Below are positions 6,663-13,457 of a stretch of 64,000 nt of DNA, piece by piece; the first letter of the stretch is position 1, and each line of letters opens with the position of its first letter. The translations under genes were made by a program, and so were the position numbers. The stretch spans positions 1,612,001-1,676,000 of the forward strand of contig OZ243922.1 in NCBI GenBank assembly GCA_965213905.1, written 5' to 3'. The notes below the pieces were generated by a model. It did no database searches and had not been told where the DNA came from. It saw nothing but the letters and a program-made list of their open reading frames with translations. Source of the stretch: SIRX01 sp965213905 (lineage in GTDB: Bacteria > Actinomycetota > Rubrobacteria > Rubrobacterales > Rubrobacteraceae).

Positions 6663-9600
6663 TCATCCTGTGTGCCGGCTACGTCGACTGGTCCGAACAA
6701 CTCCTTTAGAAGCGGGCGAGATCACGGCTGAAAGCGTTTCCTTTCCGGCCAATAGGGCACCAAGGTCCTGAATTCTCTTCACTAAGAACGAAAATCCATG
6801 CCGTTCGTCTTGCTCCACCCGACCGTGTAGGAGGTAGGCCTCGCTCTCGTAGAGCACGTGGCCCCAGCGCCGGTAGGTGTCCTCGAAGATCGTGCTCTGC
6901 AAAAGTCCGGAAGGGTCTTCTGTGAGTAGGAAATGGACCAGCGCACCGCTCCTGGTCGGTGGAGCCTGAAGGGTTTCCAAGACGCCGGCGGCCACGGCGC
7001 CTGTACCGTGTGGAAGATACCGTATCTCTCGCGCCGGTGTGACGCCCAGCTCCCGCAACACCCCATCATAGGCGTTCAGCGGGTGCCGACGGAGATCTAG
7101 GCCTAGAGCCCGGCTTTCCCAGCGCTCAAGCTCCGTGAGCGGTGGAGGAAGAGTTGCTACGGACCGGGCGTCCCTGCTCTCTCGCCTTAACCACCAGCTC
7201 GTGGGGTGGGGGAGTTCCGGCTGTGAGGCTCGATCCCGGCGCTGGCGCTTTGCGGGAAGCGAATGGGTTTGGGCGAGTAGCTCGCGGCGGTTCTCTTCAG
7301 GTTGTAGGGAGTCGAGGAACCCAGCCTGAATTAGGTTCTGTAGGGCATCCTTTTCGACGGGCGTTCGTTGATAGAGGTCCGCGGCACCTGTAAAAGGTTT
7401 CCTTTCACGCTCGTCCAGGATCGCCTCTATCGCCTTCTCGGAGAGCCCGCGAGAGTACGATAGCCCCGGCCTCAGGGCCGAGCCGTTCTCCTCGACGGTG
7501 AAGCCCTCGCCCGAGAGGTGGAGGTCGGGCGGCAACACCCTTATTCTCTTGCGCCGCGCCTCGTTCAGTACCAGGCGCGGGGAGTAGAAGCCCATCGGTT
7601 GGGAGTTGAGGATGCCGCAGGTAAGCTCCGCAGGCCAGTGGGTCATCATGTAGGCGCTTGCGTAGGAGATCTCCGCGAAGCTCGCTGCGTGGGATCGTGC
7701 GAACCCATAGCGCCCAAAACCCTCTATCCAGGAAAAGACCTCCTCGGCTTTTGTCCTCTGCACGCCGCGTTTTACGGCCTGGCCTACGAACCAGGTCCTG
7801 AGTTTCCGCATCGCACCGGCAGCCCGATTCCGGGACATGGCGCGCCTGAGCCGGTCTCCCTCCGAGAGGGTACAGCCGGTCATGGCCGCGGCGACCTCCA
7901 AAACGGACTCCTGGTAGATGAGCACCCCGTAGGTGTCCTTCAAGAGAGGCTCCAGTTCCGGCAGGGGATACGTTATAGGTTCCCGGCCGTTCTTGCGGGC
8001 GACGTAGGTTGTTACCAGGTCGGCCTCAAGCGGACCGGGGCGGAAAAGGGAGATGCCGGCGACGATGTGATCCAGGCGGTAGGCGCCCAGTCTACGCTGC
8101 AGGGCCATCTGTCCGGGGCTCTCCAGTTGGAAGAGGCCTGTGGTCTCCCCGCTCCTTATGAGGCGGTAGGTTTCTTTGTTGCCCTGGGGGAGAGATAAGG
8201 GCTCTACCTTCCTGTCCAGCCTGACTGAGACCAGATCGGCGGCCTTCGAGAGTGCAGTGTGGGTTTTGAGGCCCAGGAGATCCAACTTCGGCAGTCCTAC
8301 CAGCTCCAGGTCGTCTTTATCCCACTGGATGCGGTAGAGGCCTTCTTTCCCGGCGGGCTCTACGGGAACGAGCTCTGTGAGGTGAAGATCAGGGGTTCCG
8401 AAGACCACCCCGCCGAGGTGTGTACCCGCCTCTTGCAGCCTCCCTTCAAGGGCTTCCGCGAGCTCCAGCAGCAGGGCGTAACGCTTCCGGTCCTGGAGAG
8501 GGTGATCCCGCATCGACGGCGAGGAGAGCGCAGCATCCCATTCCGAAGCGTAGTGGACTAACCGGTCCCGGTCTCTTATGCGCCGGGGTACGTTTCTTGC
8601 CAGGGCGTCTATCTCTGAGGGCGAGTAGCCAAGAGCCCGGGCGGTGAGCCGGGTCGCGCCCCTCAAGGAGAGCGTCTTTGCGGTCGCGGCAACGGCAGCC
8701 CCCGAAGAATCCCGGTAGCGGTCCATGAGCTCGTCTCTTACGGCGTCCCGGCGTTCGGAGCAGAAGTCCAGGTCTATGTCCGGAGGGTCCTTGCGGTGCT
8801 CGTGGAGAAAGCGCTGGAAGAGCAGGCGGTGGGTAAAGGGATCCGGGGTGGTGAGCTCGAGGCACCGGGCAACGAGCGAGTTCGCAGCCGAGCCCCGTCC
8901 CGTTACCGGCGTGCCCAGAGAGCGGGCGATCTCGACCGCCTCCCGTGCGATGAGGAAGTACCCTGCGTAGCGGTGCCCGGCGATGATCCGAAGCTCCGTT
9001 CGCAGGCGCGCCTTCAGCTCCTTCTTCGACGGATAGGCTTCCGGGCTTCCCCGAAAAGATTCCCCGTACAGCTTCTTCGCGCCGGCGAAGGCGAGCCGGG
9101 CAAGCTGGAGGTCCTCCGTGGATCCGAGCTCCAGGTTCGCCCGCGGGACAATAACCCCGCTAGAGCCGCGGTCGAAGCCCCCCAGGAGGTACACCGCTCC
9201 ACTACAGCGCTCGGTGATACTTGCCGCGTTCTTTATAGCTTCGGGCCGGTCGGCGAAGAGGTGCTCCATCTCTTCCGGAGAACGCAGGTACAGCCGGTCG
9301 GTAGGACGGTAGAGTGGGGGAGGTAGAGGAGAAAGATTGCGGGCCGCGGCCAAAACCTCCGAGAGCCTGTGGTCCTGTGGCTTCAGGTAGGTGACCTCCC
9401 CGGCGCCCACGGTCGGGACGCCACAGCGGCCGGCCAGGACCTCGACCTCCCTCATGCGCCTCCTGGAGCCCTGGGTCCCGTCGTTTGTAAGCTCCGCGTA
9501 CAAGTTGCCCTCCCCGAAGGCCTCCTTCAACCGGTCCAGCAACCGGGCAGCGTTTCTCCTGAGGGAGCTATGTTGGCCCGTGAGCACTGCAGGAAGCAAT

Positions 9601-10130
9601 CCGAAGGGTATGGCGCCCGTGAGGCAGATGAGACCGTCTTCGGCCCCGGATGCGTGCTCCAGGAGAGTGTCGAGGCTGCACGCTGGGTTCCGTCTCCTCT
9701 CCGCGGAGGGCCAATGCTCTTCTCCGCTGGCTTTGCCTGCCTCGCGAGCCGGGCTGCACAGGTAATCCGTCAGCAGCCGGCACAGCACGCGGTAGCCGCG
9801 CTCCGACGCCGCCAGCAAAACGACGTGTCCGCGTGCGTCAGGCGCTCCCGGTCCGTCCTCAGGTGCAACCTTAACGGTGGTCTCGGCGCCGACGATGGGG
9901 GAGAGGCCATGCTCTTTGCAGGCTGCAAGAAACCGCGGAATCCCGTAGAGGCCGTCCCGGTCTGTGAGCGCCATAGAGCGGTATCCTGTCGCCGCGGCGG
10001 TTTCGCCAAGCTCCTCCGGGGTGGCCGTGCCTGACCCGTAGGAGAAACCGCTCCTAACGTGGAGATGGGCGAAGCTACTGTTAAAGCTACTGCTGAACTT
10101 ACGACCAAAGCCAGCGCCCGACGAGGCCAT
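6663..10130 (-). CDS. dnaE2: Error-prone DNA polymerase III alpha subunit (DnaE2/ImuC type)
   Basis: About 1155 residues from the ATG at 10130. It has an N-terminal PHP domain with H22 and H24 in AHLHVRSGFSYGSG, then the C-family polymerase domain with PPDIDLDF near residue 450, GLFQLESPGQ and the GRYGFARSHAASFA region, a helix-hairpin-helix segment, and a C-terminal OB-fold. Length and its partner gene fit DnaE2, the translesion polymerase of the actinobacterial SOS mutasome, rather than replicative DnaE1. The ATG overlaps the stop of the DUF6504 gene (TGATG), which fixes the start; a longer frame to 10424 only overlaps that gene. LexA is encoded divergently next door. No ImuB (Y-family) partner is present in this window. 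Confidence 0.9.
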   Translation of the reverse strand: MASSGAGFGRKFSSSFNSSFAHLHVRSGFSYGSGTATPEELGETAAATGYRSMALTDRDGLYGIPRFLAACKEHGLSPIVGAETTVKVAPEDGPGAPDARGHVVLLAASERGYRVLCRLLTDYLCSPAREAGKASGEEHWPSAERRRNPACSLDTLLEHASGAEDGLICLTGAIPFGLLPAVLTGQHSSLRRNAARLLDRLKEAFGEGNLYAELTNDGTQGSRRRMREVEVLAGRCGVPTVGAGEVTYLKPQDHRLSEVLAAARNLSPLPPPLYRPTDRLYLRSPEEMEHLFADRPEAIKNAASITERCSGAVYLLGGFDRGSSGVIVPRANLELGSTEDLQLARLAFAGAKKLYGESFRGSPEAYPSKKELKARLRTELRIIAGHRYAGYFLIAREAVEIARSLGTPVTGRGSAANSLVARCLELTTPDPFTHRLLFQRFLHEHRKDPPDIDLDFCSERRDAVRDELMDRYRDSSGAAVAATAKTLSLRGATRLTARALGYSPSEIDALARNVPRRIRDRDRLVHYASEWDAALSSPSMRDHPLQDRKRYALLLELAEALEGRLQEAGTHLGGVVFGTPDLHLTELVPVEPAGKEGLYRIQWDKDDLELVGLPKLDLLGLKTHTALSKAADLVSVRLDRKVEPLSLPQGNKETYRLIRSGETTGLFQLESPGQMALQRRLGAYRLDHIVAGISLFRPGPLEADLVTTYVARKNGREPITYPLPELEPLLKDTYGVLIYQESVLEVAAAMTGCTLSEGDRLRRAMSRNRAAGAMRKLRTWFVGQAVKRGVQRTKAEEVFSWIEGFGRYGFARSHAASFAEISYASAYMMTHWPAELTCGILNSQPMGFYSPRLVLNEARRKRIRVLPPDLHLSGEGFTVEENGSALRPGLSYSRGLSEKAIEAILDERERKPFTGAADLYQRTPVEKDALQNLIQAGFLDSLQPEENRRELLAQTHSLPAKRQRRDRASQPELPHPTSWWLRRESRDARSVATLPPPLTELERWESRALGLDLRRHPLNAYDGVLRELGVTPAREIRYLPHGTGAVAAGVLETLQAPPTRSGALVHFLLTEDPSGLLQSTIFEDTYRRWGHVLYESEAYLLHGRVEQDERHGFSFLVKRIQDLGALLAGKETLSAVISPASKGVVRTSRRSRHTG

Positions 10131-10543
10131 CAGTCGAGGACCCGCACCAGAGACCAACCGTAACCCCGCTCCAGGGCCACGTCTACCACAGACTCCCCGG
10201 AGAGCATCACACGGAAAAGCAAGCGGTCCGTACCGCCTTCCGGCCTCCACCAGTCCCGGACTTCCCGCCAGCGCCCGATCACGCGCTTCACCCGACTCTT
10301 CTTCGTTCTCCCGCGTTGCCGGCGGCATTCCGGTTTTACAATCCACGCCTCCCCGCCGGAGTCCCGGTACACATGACACGGCCTGACCTCCGGTATCGTG
10401 GCCGCGGAGGCCCTCTCCAGCCATCCTGAGCGCGCCAGGTGCTCGGCTATTTCTTTTCTATCCTCCGGGCCCAGGAACAAAGGCTCGGCAAACCCTGACG
10501 GCCTCAGCGGGTGGCAGTGTATCTCCGTAACGCTCGCTTCCAA
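10130..10543 (-). CDS. DUF6504-like protein upstream of dnaE2
   Basis: 137 residues, basic in the middle (a RRQRGRTKKSRVKRV stretch near 88-102) followed by VIGRWREVRDWWRPEG. This is the pattern of the short DUF6504 proteins that accompany error-prone polymerase genes in Actinobacteria. The role is unknown; the basic patch suggests DNA contact or polymerase contact. The start is TTG with GGAAGGAG 6 nt upstream. The stop overlaps the dnaE2 start, so the two are translated together. It is the first gene of the SOS-type operon divergent from lexA. The family name is from memory of its shape and context. Confidence 0.6.
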   Translation of the reverse strand: MEASVTEIHCHPLRPSGFAEPLFLGPEDRKEIAEHLARSGWLERASAATIPEVRPCHVYRDSGGEAWIVKPECRRQRGRTKKSRVKRVIGRWREVRDWWRPEGGTDRLLFRVMLSGESVVDVALERGYGWSLVRVLD

Positions 10544-10872
10544 CGACGCTCCTTCCTTTTCTCAGGAGGAGACGTCCCTGACCCCTTGAATACGGCAATT
10601 CGGGGGTGAGCCGGCCCGGCTGCTGCGGTAAAATATAGTGCAGGGCGAGCGTTCCCGTACCCAGGTGTACACCCGAGGGTATACCCTCGCAAAACCTCCC
10701 CGGAAAGACCGCTTTTGGTTGGTAGCCGGCTGGTCTTCCGGGAGGCCCGGGCAAGTCCGTTAGGACCGGGGGCGCTCCTCACTTTCTCTCTATTCGTTTT
10801 TCTCTTGCTGTACCTACGGCCTCCACTATACGGTATACAATTGTTTACATGCAAGTAGTATTCCGCTAAGAT
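10544..10872. promoter_or_regulatory. Divergent lexA / dnaE2 control region with palindromes
   Basis: This 329-bp stretch has no gene and holds several symmetric sites: GGTGTACACC (10664-10673), a perfect 16-bp palindrome CGAGGGTATACCCTCG (10674-10689), and a near-palindrome GTATACAATTGTTTAC (10833-10848, 14 of 16 positions symmetric) just before lexA. GGTATAC occurs on both sides. There is also an imperfect hairpin CCGGAAAGACC / GGTCTTCCGG (10700-10710, 10732-10741). On the minus strand CTATATT near 10630-10637 could be the -10 of the dnaE2 operon. No classical GAAC-N4-GTTC SOS box is present, so these palindromes are candidate LexA operators by position only. Confidence 0.5.
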
Positions 10873-11508
10873 GTGGATGTGGCCGATGATGTAGTAAACG
10901 CTTTGGATCGGAGAGACCTCGATGTTTTGAGGTTTCTGGCTGACCGCGAGGTACGTGAGGAGGGTCCACCGAGCACTCGGGAGGTCGCTGCGGCGGCGGG
11001 GCTAAAGAGCCCGAGGAGCGGCCACGTGAGGCTCCGGAAACTCGCGGATGGGGGTTACATTGAGCTGGGCGAAGGCGAGGGTCTCAAGCGCCGGCCTGTA
11101 AAGCTGACCCCTTTCGGATGGGAGACGGTAGGGGAGACACCCGTTTTGGGACGGATCGCGGCCGGATCCGGCATGGAAGCCGTGCGGGTTGAGGAAGCCT
11201 CCTTTGTAGGACGAGAACTCTTCGGCGCCGGACGCTTCCTGCTGGAGGCCTCCGGGCAGTCCATGACCGGCGCCGGGATCGAGGACGGGGATCTACTCCT
11301 TGTCATCTCGGACCCCTCACCGCCGGATGGTACGGTGGTGGCCGCGCTCATTGGCGGAGAGCGAGTCACGGTGAAGCGTCTCTACCGGGAGGGCGAGAAG
11401 GTTAGGCTTAGGGCGGAGAACGGGAGCTACAAGGATATAGTGGTCCCGGCCGAGGATGTGGAGATCCAGGGCCGGGTCGCCCTGATCCTCCGCAGGCCGT
11501 GGCGCTAG
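10873..11508 (+). CDS. lexA: LexA repressor
   Basis: 211 residues with a winged-helix N-terminus (TREVAAAAGLKSPRSGHVRLRKL, recognition helix near 45-57) and a C-terminal S24 autoprotease domain. The self-cleavage site is Ala97-Gly98 in GRIAAGSG, the catalytic serine is S130 in ASGQSMTGAGI, and the general base is K168 in ERVTVKRL. LexA represses SOS genes and cleaves itself when RecA is activated by single-stranded DNA. The start is GTG; the wing and helix order support it. It is transcribed divergently from DUF6504-dnaE2, the arrangement expected if it controls that operon. Being within a probable mobile element, it may be a second, element-borne LexA. Confidence 0.9.
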   Translation: MDVADDVVNALDRRDLDVLRFLADREVREEGPPSTREVAAAAGLKSPRSGHVRLRKLADGGYIELGEGEGLKRRPVKLTPFGWETVGETPVLGRIAAGSGMEAVRVEEASFVGRELFGAGRFLLEASGQSMTGAGIEDGDLLLVISDPSPPDGTVVAALIGGERVTVKRLYREGEKVRLRAENGSYKDIVVPAEDVEIQGRVALILRRPWR

Positions 11509-11517
11509 ATTCACGCG

Positions 11518-11561
11518 GGACGGCGTACTCCCCATGAACGGACGGCGTACCGCCCATGAAC
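11518..11561 (+). repeat. Tandem 22-bp duplication upstream of the hicB-like operon
   Basis: GGACGGCGTAC followed by CCCATGAAC-type sequence occurs twice head to tail (11518-11539 and 11540-11561) with two mismatches. It starts 10 bp after the lexA stop and ends about 30 bp before the next start codon. Position in the leader suggests a duplicated regulatory site or a simple slippage duplication. Confidence 0.7.
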
Positions 11562-11589
11562 GGTGAAGAGGGGATGTAGGATTACGGTC

Positions 11590-12045
11590 ATGGACCGCGA
11601 ACCCATAAAAGTACGAGTAGTGATCGAAGACGCCGGCAAGAACTACGGAGCGTACTCCCCAGACCTGTCCGGCTGTGTGGCTACGGGAAATACCCGCGAG
11701 GAGATCGAGGCCAACATGCGCGAGGCGATAGTGTTTCACCTAGAGGGGCTGGCGGACGAGAGAGGTTTGTCTGCGGACTCTGGGGCGAAACAAGCACTCC
11801 GGGAGGCCGCGGCCCTGATCGAGCGGGGCGAAGGGCTTTCTTTTGAGGAGGCTGTTGGAGAAGAGCAGAACTTAAACGATGCTCCAACGAGCGAAGACCG
11901 CGCTTGGATAAAAAGCGATCTCTCTCGCCTGGGCGAGATCGAGCCCTACAAGTGGCAGGAAGGCGAGCTAGACGATGGCATCCCGGTAAGCTACGAGCCA
12001 GGGGTCAGCTGGCGGATCAAGGGCACGGCTGAGGGGACACAATGA
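11590..12045 (+). CDS. HicB-like antitoxin with C-terminal extension
   Basis: 151 residues from the ATG at 11590 (AGGA 8-9 nt upstream; an in-frame GTG at 11563 is an alternative). The first 70 residues are a HicB/UPF0150 fold: VRVVIEDAGKNYGAYSPDLSGCVATGNTREEIEANMREAIVFHLEGL. HicB proteins neutralise HicA mRNA interferases, but no HicA-like protein (small, with a conserved histidine) is adjacent. The remaining 75 residues, including TSEDRAWIKSDLSRLGEIEPYKW and a PVSYEPGVSW segment, look like a second small antitoxin-type module. It begins a four-gene operon joined by ATGA overlaps. It may be an orphan HicB or the antitoxin for another operon member. Confidence 0.65.
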   Translation: MDREPIKVRVVIEDAGKNYGAYSPDLSGCVATGNTREEIEANMREAIVFHLEGLADERGLSADSGAKQALREAAALIERGEGLSFEEAVGEEQNLNDAPTSEDRAWIKSDLSRLGEIEPYKWQEGELDDGIPVSYEPGVSWRIKGTAEGTQ

Positions 12046-12479
12046 GCGTCTACGCGACGATCTTCAACTTGCATAACCCCGACGAGAAGGATGAAGTGCT
12101 GTTTGGCTTGCCCATACAGGTCTTGCGCGACGAAGAAGCTCGCGCGAAGGCAGCGGAGCTCGGCTCCCCGTGGGTTTTCCAGCACTCAGGCGTGATACCC
12201 AAGCGTTACCATCCGCGAGGGGGAAGCGTAGATCTGGGCGCGATCTCGTCGTTTGTCCAGGACGCCAGGCGGGGCGTCCCGGAGGAGGAGTGGAGGGAGG
12301 ACACGTGGCTTCCTTGGCTGAGGTTGGCCGTTAGAACCGACGCCCGGCCCGGAGAGGGCGACGAAGCCATCGTGGTGCTGGATGCGTCGCAGGCGCGGGC
12401 GCTCAAAGACTCCCTGGGCCGGTGGCTCTCCGATGTCGAGGAGGGCGGAGGCTGTGACGGAACGTGGGGTGGCGGATGA
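12042..12479 (+). CDS. Hypothetical protein, operon member 2
   Basis: 145 residues, mixed alpha/beta, no membrane segment. It starts with SVYATIFNLHNPDE and ends with a helix of pattern VVLDASQARALKDSLGRWL, the form seen in unnamed proteins of actinobacterial phages and integrative elements that open with a similar MSxYATLWxL strand. I cannot assign a function. It overlaps the HicB-like gene by 4 nt and the zinc-ribbon gene by 4 nt. As a mid-sized soluble protein in an antitoxin-rich operon it is one candidate for the toxin partner, which is speculation. Confidence 0.6.
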   Translation: MSVYATIFNLHNPDEKDEVLFGLPIQVLRDEEARAKAAELGSPWVFQHSGVIPKRYHPRGGSVDLGAISSFVQDARRGVPEEEWREDTWLPWLRLAVRTDARPGEGDEAIVVLDASQARALKDSLGRWLSDVEEGGGCDGTWGGG

Positions 12480-12694
12480 GCAAACCCCGATTTTGTCCTA
12501 ACTGCGGCATGGCGCTCCAGGGCGAGCACTCCGCGGTAGGCATCTACGATGACCGCTCCGGCGACGGCGGCTACGACACCGCGTGCGCGAGGTGCGGGTG
12601 GTCGGGGGACATCATGCCGGACGACGAGCAAGGTAGGTTTCGGGAAGGTACCGAAGAGGTTCCACGGGCGCCTTCAGAAGAAGGGATGCCATGA
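12476..12694 (+). CDS. Small zinc-ribbon protein, operon member 3
   Basis: 72 residues with two CxxC pairs (FCPNCGMAL at the start and ACARCGWSGD around residue 37), the layout of a compact zinc ribbon, followed by an acidic disordered tail. Such proteins bind nucleic acid or protein partners. The ATG at 12476 overlaps the previous stop (ATGA) and is preferred over an upstream in-frame ATG. Its own stop overlaps the next start in the same way. Confidence 0.65.
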   Translation: MSKPRFCPNCGMALQGEHSAVGIYDDRSGDGGYDTACARCGWSGDIMPDDEQGRFREGTEEVPRAPSEEGMP

Positions 12695-13128
12695 GCACCG
12701 TGGCCGCGGTCGCCTACCTCCGCGACCGTTACCCACGCCCAGAAGAACTCTCACGCGCACGACTGAAGTTCATGGTCTACCTGGCCGACTGGAAGAGCGC
12801 CATAGAACGCGGGTACCAGATCACGTCTCAAACCTGGGAGTTCGGCGAGTACGGCCCGTACAATCCGGACCTGGCGCGCCTCCTCGAAGACCAAGAAGAC
12901 CTGTCCGGCGCCGGAGGACCACGTTCAGCCCTCGGAGAAGACGACAAGGAGATCCTTGACTTCGTGATCGCCACCGTGGAAAAGAAAAGGTTCATGGACC
13001 TCACGAGCTTGGTCTACTCCACCCACCCGATGTTGACCCAGCCGCGCTACGCAAAGTTCGACCTGCTAAAACTTGCCCGTGAGTACGAGCGGATCAAGCC
13101 GCTAATAACCGGCCGGGAGGGTGGATGA
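12691..13128 (+). CDS. Panacea-domain (DUF4065/SocA-like) protein
   Basis: 145 residues. The core LSRARLKFMVYLADWKSAIERGYQITSQTWEFGEYGPYNPDL follows the Panacea/SocA signature: a helix with K..YLAD, then an I(T/S) strand and a W.....YGP.N turn. Panacea domains act as antitoxins for many unrelated toxins and also occur in SocA, a proteolytic adaptor for a toxin. Here it closes a four-gene operon with ATGA overlap, and none of its partners is an obvious known toxin. The assignment rests on the motif; weak divergence from typical Panacea sequences (an extra tryptophan-rich segment) leaves some doubt. Confidence 0.65.
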   Translation: MSTVAAVAYLRDRYPRPEELSRARLKFMVYLADWKSAIERGYQITSQTWEFGEYGPYNPDLARLLEDQEDLSGAGGPRSALGEDDKEILDFVIATVEKKRFMDLTSLVYSTHPMLTQPRYAKFDLLKLAREYERIKPLITGREGG

Positions 13129-13457
13129 ACACTAACGAAGATAAACTGCCTTCTCTAACCCGTGGGTCGAGGAGGACGGATAGGAGCAGTTGAGCGCTGA
13201 CGACTCATTAGGGGTTCCAATATACAGGAACCAGGAGCGTAATCTTCGCAGTGAATTTAGCGTCACACTGACGTATATTTTAAGATGATTGTGAACGCTG
13301 TAAGAATTGAAGACCCGGCAGTTTGGAAAGGTTTGCTGGCTTGCCACGACGAGCTTTCTGCAGCAAGCAGATTATCTTCGCTTCCCCATCCCAAGAGAAC
13401 TTCACGAGGTCGAGCATGAGCGCCAAGGCTGGACATCCCGTATGAGAGGAGGCAACT
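13129..13457. other. AT-richer spacer before the integrase gene
   Basis: The 329-bp gap holds no gene I can defend. Two short frames read in the plus direction toward the integrase: one from ATG 13285 (about 44 codons), and one ending at the integrase start (about 54 codons, TTG start). Neither has a clear ribosome site, so either a small recombination directionality factor or nothing is encoded. GAGAGGAGG about 10 nt before the TTG at 13458 is the integrase ribosome site. The AT-rich 13240-13290 part is the likely promoter. Confidence 0.35.

Noticed and set aside
10131..10424. N-terminal extension of DnaE2 to 10424
   Set aside because: It overlaps the DUF6504-like gene in another frame and is not PHP-like; the ATG at 10130 is coupled to the upstream stop.
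10664..10689. Reading the palindromes as classical actinobacterial SOS boxes
   Set aside because: They lack the GAAC/GTTC half-sites; they are reported only as candidate operators.
13285..13419. 44-codon frame before the integrase as an excisionase gene
   Set aside because: No ribosome site and no HTH or other motif; kept only as a note on the spacer.
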